From: Lineolata rhizophorae
Taxonomy: Eukaryota > Ascomycota > Dothideomycetes > Lineolatales > Lineolataceae
Assembly: GCA_010093515.1 (NCBI GenBank)
Contig: MU001690.1
Span: 297,916-361,915 of the forward strand
Direction of reading: 5' to 3'
Length of the DNA: 64,000 nucleotides
Below, piece after piece: positions 12,753 through 23,279 of this stretch. The notes beneath the pieces are model-generated. The model was given only the letters and a program-made list of their open reading frames with translations, was not told the DNA's origin and searched no databases. Made by a program: the position numbers and the translations under genes. The first letter of the stretch is position 1; each line of letters begins with the position of its first letter.

Positions 12753-13477
12753 TCAACGGGACTTCGCCTGCACCTTGGACGGTGCGCCCTTGGCCCCCTG
12801 CTTGCTCTGGATGCGCTGCGTCTGGCCGCGGGCGGAGGTGGCGGCCGACTTGGCCTTCTCGAGCTTCTTCTTGCTCTCGGCCGCCGTCTTCTTCTCCTTG
12901 GCCTCCTGCACGGCCCTCTGCCGGGCGGCGGCGCGCGCCTCGGGCCGCATCGAGCGGCGCTCCTTGATCACATCGAGGGAAGCGCCGACGATGGCGCGCT
13001 GGTGCTTGACGGTGCGGCGGGTGCGCTTCTTGGCGACTTCCTGTTCGGGGCGAAAAGCATTGGGAATGCGGTTATTCATATATTCTGGTAAGAGAACAAG
13101 CGAGAAGGGGGCGTGCGACGGTAGGTTTTGGAGCCCGGTGAGCCAACTCGTATGCTGCTACTGACCTCCGAAATACCCTTCTTATGCTGCCTCCGGTAGA
13201 GAGTGGTCCAGGCGATGCGGCGAGGGTTCTTGCGCTGTAGGAATAGCGATTCGGTCTTGCCGTTTTGGAAGCGGAAGATCTTGCTGTCACCGCGGACGTA
13301 GAGCTTGCCCTGCGAAGATCGAGAGCGCAGAGGCGTGACAGCGTGTTAGTCCCATCCAACTTTTGATATCCAAATGGCTGCGCAATCCCCAATATATTCA
13401 CCACAACTCCGGTGATATGGACGCACCTTGCCCGGGTAGATCTTTTGGCCGCTAAAGGTATCGTCGTACGTGCGCAT
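12753..13477 (-). CDS. rpl24: 60S ribosomal protein eL24 (L24)
   Basis: Model on the minus strand: 13427-13477, 13166-13309, 12753-13040; 160 residues. The introns (117 and 125 bp) have GTGCGT and GTCAGT donors and CAG acceptors. The N-terminus ([17 protein letters not shown]) and the block containing [15 protein letters not shown] match eL24 closely, followed by HKKGISE and a lysine/arginine/alanine-rich C-terminal helix that bridges the ribosomal subunits. It is a cytoplasmic large-subunit protein made at high level. The first intron lies 17 codons in, typical of fungal ribosomal protein genes. Length is normal for the family. Confidence 0.96.
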
Positions 13478-14123
13478 GGTTGAGGTGGATGATCGGGCAA
13501 CGCAACCGGGCGATGGGGTTGACTATGGAGGGCGTCGGCGTGTCTTGCGCGGCGGAGTGGTGGTGATGCATTTTGGCGCCCGCGAACCGAATCTGTGCGT
13601 CACGTGCTTCCGCCCCCGGCAGCAGAAGCTCCGCCTGCCAAGACTTTCCGCTCCGGTGGTACCCCGCTCTTAGCACCTCTGGGCGTGTTATATCATACAC
13701 GCATTCTACGTCTTTAGCGACTCTTCTTATTCACCTCTAGGTACATCTAGTAGGGTCCTAGTTCTACAGTGCGATGTAGTCGACGTTCTCTTAGCTGAAG
13801 CATTTTTGAGCGTCGATTATGGTGGACTTATTTATGTCTTGAGTTAGGAATGTGGAGAGAGCGTTTCCCACGGGATCTCGTCATGTGAAGCAGGCAGCGG
13901 AGGAGCGCTAGCCAAATCTTATACCGCGAGGGGAGTGCTAAAGGTGAGAGAAAACATAATCTTCAAGCTCGGACCTATCTATCCATCCCTAAGGTCTGAG
14001 CTGCGCACGAGCAATGAAATGCCAAAGGGAACCGCGACGCCAGCTCCGTCTGATTGTGACTGCCCCACAATGCCCCACCCTCTGCTCATCGCTCCTAGCC
14101 CCCGTCGCCCAGTCTCCGGCGCA
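13478..14123. other. Intergenic region upstream of eL24 gene
   Basis: Contains the promoter of the eL24 gene (-) and the 3' flank of ubc13 (-). Short open frames on both strands show no family features, and no RNA gene or repeat was recognised. Confidence 0.6.
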
Positions 14124-14822
14124 TCAAGGTTTCGCATATTCAGCTGTCCATTCGCGCGCAGTCTGTATAGCGGCATTCTGATTCTCCTTCCACCTCTGCG
14201 CCACATCGTTGGCAAGAGGGTCGTCAGGGTTGGGAGCGCCGAGAAGGGCCTGGATCGAGAGGAGAATGGTACGGATCTGGAGAGCGGGGGACCAGTTGCC
14301 TGTAATATCATCTTGTTTTAATCGAGGCTACCTAGACACCCTCATCAAATAGAGACGTCTCATAGTAACTCACTCTTCAGCACATCCAGACAAATGCGGC
14401 CAAGCCTATCGATGTTCGGGTGATATATCTTGGTCAAGAAGCGAATCTTGGGCGGCACCATAGGGTAGTCATCGGGGAGGAAAAGTTCGAGCCTGAAGAT
14501 TCCGCCTGGAGTACAAGGTTAGTGCGTACTGAGAAGAAGATAACATCGGGGCGGCACTATAACAACGCGGGGTGCTGTCGGCGGATAGACACGGAGCGAA
14601 CAATAGACAGAGATGTGGATACCTTCGTAAGGCGACTGCGAAGGCCCATGAATCTTCACATCGAAGTATCTAAGATTGTCCTCATGAGGCACCGCATTTA
14701 TGCCCGGCACCCTGGGTAGCATCCGTTAGCGTGATCACAGGGAAGTGAAGAGCTCACGGTCGGACGCACGGTTCGGCCATGAGGCGCTCTGTTTCCTTGA
14801 CGATGCGCTTGGGCAGAGCCAT
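14124..14822 (-). CDS. ubc13: Ubiquitin-conjugating enzyme E2 Ubc13
   Basis: Model on the minus strand: 14770-14822, 14623-14711, 14374-14505, 14124-14299; 149 residues, the usual Ubc13 length. Three introns of 58, 117 and 74 bp join in frame. Ubc13 signatures are the start [15 protein letters not shown], then [13 protein letters not shown], the HPNID turn before the catalytic cysteine in GRICLDVLK, and [20 protein letters not shown]. The enzyme pairs with a Uev/Mms2 partner to build K63-linked ubiquitin chains, for example on PCNA in error-free damage tolerance. It is divergent from the Sea3-like gene, with 387 bp between start codons. One small difference: serine replaces the more usual asparagine just after DVLK, created across the last splice junction. 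Confidence 0.96.
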
Positions 14823-15209
14823 GGCTGGTGTATTGCCGCTACTAGGCGGACAGAAACGGCGAGGCGGTTGGACAGAGTTGGGAAAGTAACGGAGGCGAAG
14901 GCGCACCAGGTTGGGACAGCCCGCGAGGCAGGGGGCCGGCTGTTTGGTAGTGCAATCGTGACCACCCCGCCCGGCCCCTCGGCGGCGCAGCACGACGCAG
15001 CGCCAAGGCCTCCGCCCGGTGACCCAACGCGACCCGGGCGGGCGGGCCAGGTGGCCCCTGCTTGGTTGATTATTAAGGCACGAGGTTCCCTCCCGAAGGT
15101 TAGCATCCGTCGAGGTACGCACATGGCGTCCTCGCGTCGCGCCATCTGATCTGCCGCGACTCTCCGCCCATCTGCGCGTCAATGCCGTCCTCGTCGTCAC
15201 GCCGGCACG
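14823..15209. promoter_or_regulatory. Divergent promoter region, ubc13 / sea3, with upstream ORFs
   Basis: 387 bp separate the two start codons, so both promoters lie here. In the sea3 leader there are two short upstream frames: ATG at 15123 (8 codons plus stop) and ATG at 15182 (14 codons plus stop), the latter overlapping the main start at 15210 out of frame. Whether they are in the transcript is not known. Confidence 0.55.
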
Positions 15210-18200
15210 ATGCGTCTGCCGGCTGACGCATTCGAGCGACGCCCGACAAAGGCACCGGCCTCCGTTTTCCAGAGCCCCACCTTCGACCGCGATGTTTCTA
15301 TTCGCGTGAATGAGGCTATCGGGTCCGCTTCCATTTCGCCCAGCGGCCGCGACGTCGTGCTCGCCTCGCGTCATGGCTTGTACATCATCGACCTCGACTC
15401 GCCATACTCTCCGCCGCGACATCTTCCGCACCGGTCGCCATGGGAAGTCGCCGACGTGCAGTGGTCGCCGCATGCGTCGACGCCTTCGTGGATCGTTAGC
15501 ACCTCCAACCAGAAAGCGCTTGTCTGGAACGTCGAGCGCGCCGATGCCCCGATCCACGCCGTCCTCCATGCCCACTCGCGTGCCATTACGGACATCAACT
15601 TCTCCGCCCATCACCCCTTCGAGCTAGCCACATGTGCCGTCGACAGCTTCGTGCACTGCTGGGATATCCGCGTTCCACGGCCAGTGCTCTCCTTCGCCGA
15701 TTGGTTTGCCGGCGCAACCCAGGTGAAATGGAACAGGCAGGATGAGCACATCATTGCTTCGTCACACGACAGGGTACTTCGCATCTGGGATACTAGGAAG
15801 GGGGCATTTCCTCTGCGGTCCATCGACGCTCATTCGACGAAAATCTACGGGGTAGATTGGAATAGGACTGATTCCCGCATGGTTCTCACGTGTTCACTTG
15901 ACAAGACCATCAAGTTCTGGAACTACCACGATCCTGATAATCGGCCCGAGAGAGTTATACGTACACCGTTCCCGGTGTGGCGGGCAAGACATACGCCTTT
16001 TGGCCATGGTGTGCTTGCCATGCCCCAGCGAGGGAACTACGACCTGCACCTCTATGATCGCCGGCTTGAGCCAGGACAGGCCGCCGATGCCATGGTGCGG
16101 CCTGTACATTCATTCGACGCCCACAAAGACCAAGTTAAAGAGTTTTTGTGGCGGTCTAGGGGAGATATTGAAGGGGGAAATGACAACCGTGAATTCCAGC
16201 TCGTCTCATGGGGCATGGACAGGGATCTTCACTTACACCACATCGACCCCAACATTCTCAGCGCCGTTGGACATGAAAGAGGAAAGGAATCCTTGAAAGG
16301 CCTTAATCTCACAAGAAAAGGTGCGCAGTACAGGACTTACAGGGATGAACAGGCAAATGTCAGCTATGGGCGTCAACCAGTGTCACAAGTTCCCGGTCTA
16401 ACTGCCATGTTTCACGCCGCTTCTACGTCTGTGATGGCGGGAAGGTCTCCGCTGCCTGCTGTGGTGTCGTGGAATGATGGCAGTTACGTAGCCTCAAGCC
16501 CAGGGATGCAAACCCGAAGCAGTTCCAAAAAGCCACTCAACCCAATCACGTGGATGAAAGGTGTCAAAATTGGCAAGCGTGACAGTGATGCGCTTGGTAC
16601 AATCGGTTCGCGATCATCCATGCTATTGACGGATCAATCAATGGTTTGGGAGAACCCCGACTCACTTGGTGACGAAATAACCTCCGTTGGCGAGAGATTC
16701 AAGAAAGTGAATTTCGAAGAGGTTGATGTAGATCGTCGGAGCATAACGGTCACATTAAATGGGCCATGGGGTCATGAGAACAAGCCTGTCTTCATCAGGA
16801 TCGAGCTTATATTCCCAGACGACTATCCTAGATCTGCAGCCCCTATCCACAAAATTCAGAAGACGACTTCAGCAATATCAGATGAAACACTGGTCAAATT
16901 AGACTCTGAAATTAGGTCAATCACCGACATGTACAGACTCCGTCACCGAGGCTGTCTTGAGGCGATCGTTTCATATCTTTTAGGCGAGAGAGATCTTCAC
17001 GACAGCATTAGCTGGCTCTCCGAAGAAGCCGGCTTGGGCGACGAAACGGATGACAAGGGTGCAGAAAGCTCGAGTGATGAGGAGGATGGTGTTGGGGCCG
17101 ATTTCGACGGCGGCCAGACTCAGGATCTCGAAATGAGTGGCCGAGATATGCTCCGCACCGTGAATGCGAATGCACAGGTGCCCCTTCCCAGAGAATGTGG
17201 TGCCACGTGGGCGAATGATGGCACGCTTGTGTGCTTCTTTCCTCCAAAACCAGAGCCCAAGCCTCTCTTTAGTCTTTCAGCGATCAAGAACAGCGAGAGA
17301 TTCTCTAATAATCAGCGGATATTCCCTGGAGCCGGGCGTTATGGCACTGATTCCCCGAGCCGCAGCAACAATCCGACTTTAGACGTCGAGGAGGACGACA
17401 TGGAGGGATCCTCGGAGGGCTCTTGGACCTCGTCAAGCTCCGGGTCAAGTTCCGAGGACATAGGAGGTCTACCTGGTCCTTTTCAACCGCCGACAGCTTG
17501 GAGAGGGGCTGCTTTTCGGCTTCAACGGTCGTCTCAGCACTCCAGTGCAGACCAAGGTCATAGGACTACAGCATCCAAACCAAAATCTGTGGTGTCCTTG
17601 CGTAACATGGAGCACATTCTTCCCGCAAAGAAAACTTTGGCCCAGAATTACCAGATCTTAGGTGATGGGCCCTCCGTGTGTTCTCACAACGAAATGATAG
17701 CACGGGAACATGGATATGAAGATTTGGCGGAAATCTGGAACTTTATACGATTGATATTGTGCAATGAGGTCCCGCTCCAGGTCCTTGAGCAGAGCAAGTC
17801 GAACGACCAAATACTTGTACTTGCTCGTCGGTCGTTGGTATCCATAAACCGCAAGGACAGTGGCGCGGACCTTTCATTCGACCACCAAATGGCTGTGAAG
17901 GATCCTAAGTTCAAAGGCCGTGTCAAGTGGGGGCATCATCCCTTTGCCGGCTCATGGCTCGTTCCAGCCTTGTTCGACTATTTCGAAGCACGGGCTGACG
18001 TGCAGATGCTAGCGATGCTGTCTTGCATGCTCGCAGAGCCGCCTGGTCGAGACAAGAACCCGGAAATGATGATGCACTTTCGACAGTCCGAGATTCCACT
18101 TGCGCTGAAGGCCCCCGCATTCTCTTTGGATTACTATCCTTCTACCGAAGTTGCCTGGGGTTTCGTTCGAGGAGCCCCCCCTGGGTCGGCGCCTCCGGGA

Positions 18201-19361
18201 GGCTGGGACAGGCGTTCGCTCGGCTCCTCGCCGGGATGGGATAGCTTTACCACGAACGCGTCCAAACGGCTCGAGGCCCATGGCTCCGCTAGCTCGTTTA
18301 ACGGACCGTGGATCGGCGAGTCGCCGTCTGGGGAACCGTTCCCGTCCAATCCCCTCGGAACCACTCCTCCAACCTTGTCTCGAACAAACACACACCGATC
18401 GAGCGCAGCCGTTAGCTTCTCGAGCTCTCCAGAGCAACATCATCATGGGCGAAAGCCCACGAACATCTCCAGCGCATGGGCAAGCCTACGCCAAATCCCA
18501 TTAGGAGTCTCACCATCTCCACCCCACAACTCAAAACCGCGTACAAGCGAGGGCGACCTCTCCACGTCTGCACCAACCAGCGGAATAACCTGGGGGTCGA
18601 CAACGGTCTACGATGGTAGCACAAATGCACCGCAACCACACCGATCCAAGCATGCAAGACGCGGATACAACTATGCACACGATACCGATCTTGTCGAAGA
18701 CGATGAAATTTTTGATGAGCTGTTCGATGAACAAGAACCCGCGTCTTGGCCAGGGGACGAGCGCGATATAGAGATCAAAACGAACCTCAGAAACCAGGAT
18801 CAGTTTGACGATGAGGCCGGCGTCGATGTCCCTTTACTCGATCCTATGCAAGAGGGGCGATACAAAGCTTATCGCGAAGCTTATGCGTCACTGCTTTCCG
18901 TGTGGGGCTTCACTATCCAGCGCTCCGAAGTGCTCAAGTTCAACGGATTGGTGTCGCATGCCTACGATGTCAGGCCTATCGATCTAGCTATCGACATCGC
19001 GAGCCGGGAATCATCTCAAACACACGACATTGCCGCGCAGGAACTCCAGCCTTGGAGAAGCATTAGCAAAGCTTATGCAAATCGGGTGCCATCCCCCGGA
19101 ACTCATGGAGATGACCAAGTTCTTGTCGGCCGCAAAGACCAGAGTGATCCACTACCACCACCAGAGCTTGTGGTTGATGTAATAGAAAGGGATAGCAGAC
19201 CATCCTGCATCATGTGCTGGCAGCGGATCACCGGTCTCTACAAGTCCTGCCTGGCTTGTGGACACATAACCCACACCAAATGTTGCCAGCAGTGGGTTGC
19301 GGCAAACGACACGGGCACATGCAAAACAGGCTGCGGATGTTTCTGCCCAGCTGATCCCTGA
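15210..19361 (+). CDS. sea3: SEA complex subunit Sea3/Mtc5-like (WDR59), WD40-RWD-zinc
   Basis: A single uninterrupted frame of 1383 residues. N-terminal WD40 repeats (about residues 40-350) include the WD-dipeptide blocks VLRIWDTR and KTIKFWNY. An RWD domain follows at about 477-592 (LIFPDDYPRSAAP). After a long low-complexity acidic/serine-rich middle comes a C-terminal Cys/His zinc domain (about 1331-1382; CIMCW, CLACGHITHTKCC, CKTGCGCFC). This order is that of fungal Sea3/Mtc5 and animal WDR59, a subunit of the vacuole-associated SEACAT/GATOR2 complex that relays amino-acid sufficiency to TORC1. Length agrees with fungal members. An overlapping upstream ATG at 15182 could dampen translation. 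Confidence 0.9.
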   Translation: MRLPADAFERRPTKAPASVFQSPTFDRDVSIRVNEAIGSASISPSGRDVVLASRHGLYIIDLDSPYSPPRHLPHRSPWEVADVQWSPHASTPSWIVSTSNQKALVWNVERADAPIHAVLHAHSRAITDINFSAHHPFELATCAVDSFVHCWDIRVPRPVLSFADWFAGATQVKWNRQDEHIIASSHDRVLRIWDTRKGAFPLRSIDAHSTKIYGVDWNRTDSRMVLTCSLDKTIKFWNYHDPDNRPERVIRTPFPVWRARHTPFGHGVLAMPQRGNYDLHLYDRRLEPGQAADAMVRPVHSFDAHKDQVKEFLWRSRGDIEGGNDNREFQLVSWGMDRDLHLHHIDPNILSAVGHERGKESLKGLNLTRKGAQYRTYRDEQANVSYGRQPVSQVPGLTAMFHAASTSVMAGRSPLPAVVSWNDGSYVASSPGMQTRSSSKKPLNPITWMKGVKIGKRDSDALGTIGSRSSMLLTDQSMVWENPDSLGDEITSVGERFKKVNFEEVDVDRRSITVTLNGPWGHENKPVFIRIELIFPDDYPRSAAPIHKIQKTTSAISDETLVKLDSEIRSITDMYRLRHRGCLEAIVSYLLGERDLHDSISWLSEEAGLGDETDDKGAESSSDEEDGVGADFDGGQTQDLEMSGRDMLRTVNANAQVPLPRECGATWANDGTLVCFFPPKPEPKPLFSLSAIKNSERFSNNQRIFPGAGRYGTDSPSRSNNPTLDVEEDDMEGSSEGSWTSSSSGSSSEDIGGLPGPFQPPTAWRGAAFRLQRSSQHSSADQGHRTTASKPKSVVSLRNMEHILPAKKTLAQNYQILGDGPSVCSHNEMIAREHGYEDLAEIWNFIRLILCNEVPLQVLEQSKSNDQILVLARRSLVSINRKDSGADLSFDHQMAVKDPKFKGRVKWGHHPFAGSWLVPALFDYFEARADVQMLAMLSCMLAEPPGRDKNPEMMMHFRQSEIPLALKAPAFSLDYYPSTEVAWGFVRGAPPGSAPPGGWDRRSLGSSPGWDSFTTNASKRLEAHGSASSFNGPWIGESPSGEPFPSNPLGTTPPTLSRTNTHRSSAAVSFSSSPEQHHHGRKPTNISSAWASLRQIPLGVSPSPPHNSKPRTSEGDLSTSAPTSGITWGSTTVYDGSTNAPQPHRSKHARRGYNYAHDTDLVEDDEIFDELFDEQEPASWPGDERDIEIKTNLRNQDQFDDEAGVDVPLLDPMQEGRYKAYREAYASLLSVWGFTIQRSEVLKFNGLVSHAYDVRPIDLAIDIASRESSQTHDIAAQELQPWRSISKAYANRVPSPGTHGDDQVLVGRKDQSDPLPPPELVVDVIERDSRPSCIMCWQRITGLYKSCLACGHITHTKCCQQWVAANDTGTCKTGCGCFCPADP

Positions 19362-19511
19362 AAATGGTGTAGGCTACGTTGTTTTGACGTGTGATTAATA
19401 TTAAGCGCTTATTGAATGGCGAAGCAGCTCAATTCATGCTATCTAGCGTTCAGTATCGCAGCCCTGTTGGGCACAAGACTTGAAGAAGGTATACTCGGCA
19501 GCTTCTTCGAG

Positions 19512-20407
19512 TTAGACTAGTTTAGAAGACGCTCGCTTCTTTCCCTTCACTACGAAGACACTTCGTACGTGTACCTCGCCTGACTTGTGGTCCGGTATTT
19601 TGGCGTTATCGGTGAAGACGTCGAATCCAAAGTCTTCAAGTCCGGCCTTGTCAAACATGGCCCTGAGCCCACCTTCACTAAAGCCTCTCACAGGCATGAT
19701 CGCTTTAAAGTCTCCTGTCATCTCAGAATCGCCCTCAGATGACACGAAATCGACGGCGATGAAAGTCCCGCCAGGCCGAAGCCTTTCCGCAAGGCGCTCG
19801 ATAGCCGTGGCAGCGTCGTCGAAGTGGTGGAGCGAGTAGTTGGTGCAGACAACATCGAAGTTGAAGAATTCGGGCGTGTTGATGATCGACTCGCTTGTCG
19901 GATCGTTAACCATATCACCGACTACCGCAATGGCGGAGTCGGCATGTTCACGTATGGCTTTGATGGTGTTGTTGTCATTGTATTTCTCGACTGTCTTGGG
20001 CGACACGTCGACGCCACGAATGAACGTAGCGTATGGCCCGAAAATCTAGCACGTTTGAAATGTCGTGTTTCAGTACAATATACCTACACGATACATTATT
20101 GGAGAATGAAACAAGTGCTAGGGACTAACCGCTGTCGTGTACCCCGTACCACACGCATAATCCAGTAGCCTGAGTGTCTTTGTCTGATTCCCTGGTTTGC
20201 CCTTATCCTTTACCCAGTCAATGCCGAACCAATCGAGGCGGGCAGTGAGAGCATCGTTTGTCTGGTTGACTAATTCCTTGATCCATGATTCATAGTCGAC
20301 CTGCCCAACCATCTTACTGCAATGTTGCGCGTTGTTAACGCTATTTCATGGCTCCCCTTGTGCTCGACTTACTCGAAGAACTCGCGGTTCGCCTCCGTCC
20401 TTGCCAT
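19512..20407 (-). CDS. Class I SAM-dependent methyltransferase, substrate unknown
   Basis: Model on the minus strand: 20373-20407, 20130-20316, 19512-20045; 251 residues. Two introns (56 and 84 bp) join in frame. Motif I is LLDYACGTG (about residues 62-70), split from the next strand by the second intron; an acidic loop follows in RGVDVSPKTVE. The motif IV-like FDVVCTNYSLHHF and post-motif LRPGGTFIAVDF are typical of the UbiE/Methyltransf_11-12 type fold. There is no signal peptide or membrane segment, so it is probably soluble and cytoplasmic. The substrate cannot be told from sequence. It converges on sea3 with a 150-bp gap. Confidence 0.88.
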
Positions 20408-23279
20408 TTTAGGAACTTGGGCTTTTAAGCCTGATAGATGGATAATGAAGCGAAGAAAATGAGTCCTGGCAAATCTCATAAAGAATGTGAATTGACCTCC
20501 GCGTGTTGGAGCAGTCCCGAGGTCTTAACTTGCGTCTTTATATATCTTTTCCAAAATAGGGGGCTGTACGGGTCGTTGCTTGTCGGCACCTTGCTGGCCG
20601 TTATGGAAGCCGAAAACACTCCCCTCGGGCACATTTCTGCGAGCCGCATACTGTCCACCGTTATGGATATGAACTAGCCAGGCTGCCATCGCTACGTGGA
20701 TACTTTCTTAATGTCCCGAAGCCGATAAGTATTTCGCGCGGGCGTTTGCCATCGTGGCATAAGTCCGCCACCTATGGCTTGCTCATCCAGAGAAACTTTC
20801 CGGGCTCGGAGACTTTCGTTCTGTAGGTAGCCTCCGTGGGCTAAAAGAGAATGGGAAAACGGAAAATAAAGAGAGTCGGTGATCTCTTGGCGGACACACA
20901 CCGAGGAAAACCCGCCGAAACCCACAAAGTTTCCGGTCGAGACACCATACCCGAAGAATTTACACTCGACGGATAGTTTATTTTGACGTCTTCGAATCCG
21001 TCGCCCGTTCCTGACCGGAGTGCAGGTCGTCAACGCTGGCCGGAGATTTCCATAGACTCTCGGATCGTGCTGGGGAGCTCCCTCGTCAAGAAAGGCGCCG
21101 ATCAAAGTTTTACGGTCCCATCTAACGCGTCCGTTCGTGGGGTGATTTCGTTGCTTCATTACGCACCTTTCAGAGATTGATGAACGCCTAGAACAATGGA
21201 AATGTGGGTACGTGACAGGCAGGAAGGAGCTCAGAATACCGTCAAGACGTACGGACGAGGTGGGGAACATGGGCATGACATTATGCTCATATGCCGCCTT
21301 GGATGGTTGGAAGGTTGAATGGCCCAAATACTGCACGCACAATGTTGTCGCCCCCCGCACTATTTACGGTAGCCCGGATTTCGTCCAGAACTCTTAAAAG
21401 CTTAAATATAGTTAGATTCGGGGATACGTAGACAGCCTAGACTTGTTACATTACGGTTCAAATGTATACTCAACGTAAGCAATAGGACACCACCAAAGCA
21501 TATTATCCACACAACTTGATCCAATCTGCTTTGCTTGTGAATAGAGCGTGACGATCTGTAGGAGTTCTATCCATAGCTGCAAGACGTTTTGGCTTTGTTA
21601 TTGGACATCTAGGCCCTACGCAGTGCCCAGGAGCCTTTTGAGAACAAAATTATTGAAAAGCACTAGCTCTGGCAAGAGGTCTAGATCACGAGGGCTGCAA
21701 ATTGCCAACAAATTACATCGTGCTGTTGTTTACGTAATGTCGACGTGCTTATCTCGATCAAACCTGCTAGCAAATATTCCAATAGGCAAACGCAAAAAGA
21801 AAAGTGGTCATGCTTCGACGATATTTGAATGTAGGCGTTTGTCTCCCGGATCATGGGTCGTGCAGCTTGCGTTCTCCATATCGACGTACTCTATAGTCAT
21901 AAATGTGTATCGTGACCCGTTCGATTCCCATCTTATGTAACACTCGAAAATATGAGAATGAATGACGTTCGCGAAAATACCTTTATTACTGCGATTGGCT
22001 GGGTAATTCCGTTGATTGATCATTCCATGGCTCGACGAGACATATTTCGGTTCTGCCGGCCACCCAATTCAAGGTGGAAGGATGATTGAATCTAGAGACA
22101 GTAAGACTAGCTTAATGTTGAACGGGGAAGACGCGCGTAAGCCTGGAAAATCGACTGGCTATGGAACACCTAGTTCAATCTCAAGTTTTGCTGATTTAGT
22201 CAGCAGGCCCCGAGGACAAGAATCTTATTCTGAAGAAGCAAAGTGCTGTAGAGACAGTTGGAGGACAGGACAGCAGAAGACATATCGACGCCGCACGAAG
22301 GACAAGAAAAAGAGCAATTTAAAACGCTTCAGACAGCCGCCCAACTTTGGTGATCGGAGATGCAGGAGACCCATCCATTGTCTACACCGCCGATACCGCT
22401 CCCATGGTATCTTAAAAAACACCTTCCATTACTATGCAGCAGAGAGCCTCCCACTACCTCCGTGAAAGGAAAAGACAGTGATGATGGTGCAAGTGCTTTC
22501 AGCCCTGGTTGATCCCGAACAAAAGAGGACAAAAAAAGCGAGAAAGGAGAAGCCGAACCCATTAAAACGAAGGGGAAAATACGAAAACACAATAGCCGAT
22601 CGAATTGGCAAAGAAAATGGGCGTTCATTCCACGTGATATTCCTCGCCTTCACGTTCAGCCCAGGAGTAAAAATTGGACCTTGCAGCCCCTTCTTCCGCT
22701 CTTACAAATCACCACTAGGAAAGAAATTCAAATAACTCCATCAAGCCTGATTACAGCCGCTAGAAACCCCCGCGTGATGACTGGAAATATTTGGGAATTA
22801 AAGAAAAATAATAGCACGCTTTTGCCACCCCTCCATTTGCACCCGCAGGACGAAGATGGAACAGGACCGCCCAGTGTGACTTAAGGAATCCATTATGATA
22901 CAGATATGGATCGAAGGGCGATCCCTGAAAAGACAGAAGTGGAGCAAGCCGCCTATGCTATTCATGCCGAGCCCCAAATAGAGAGCTCATAGTTAGCAGA
23001 ACATAAGCTGCACATGCTCGGATCACTTCATTATTGGGGCCACTGTCTGACCACGTCTTCTTCTCCTGCGTCTCAAAAGTAGGAAAAAAAAAGAAAATGA
23101 AGAACTCGTCAAAGCACACGTAAGCGCACATTTATAAAAAAAAAAAAAATTCGAGAGGCCTGCTCTTTTTTGTTTCTGAAAGGCATTTTCTGTACAATAT
23201 GCTTCGCAGCTTTCAGCCAAATCTCAAACTTTTTGCTTCAAGCATGCGAAAACGCCCGAAAATGTCTCGTGTATTCAGA
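20408..23279. other. Intergenic region of 2.9 kb, no recognised gene
   Basis: Contains the promoter of the methyltransferase gene (-) at its left end and the 3' flank of the Zn2Cys6 gene (-) at its right end. The longest frame (minus strand, about 20692-21360) has no family resemblance, no splice-supported extension and a composition like its surroundings. The stretch 21400-23200 is more A/T-rich than the flanks, with short A-runs. I see no terminal repeats, transposase motif, tRNA or 5S sequence. Confidence 0.55.

Noticed and set aside
20692-21360. Minus-strand frame of 222 codons in the 2.9-kb gap
   Set aside because: No family resemblance, no splice-supported extension and no composition difference from its flanks; kept only as intergenic.
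21908-21945. Sequence like a tRNA T-loop (GTTCGATTCC)
   Set aside because: The flanking bases do not form a five-pair T stem and there is no upstream A-box at the right distance.
20408-23279. Possible RIP-mutated transposon relic, because the stretch is more A/T-rich than its flanks
   Set aside because: No terminal repeats, target duplications or transposase-like motif could be seen, and the A/T bias is mild.
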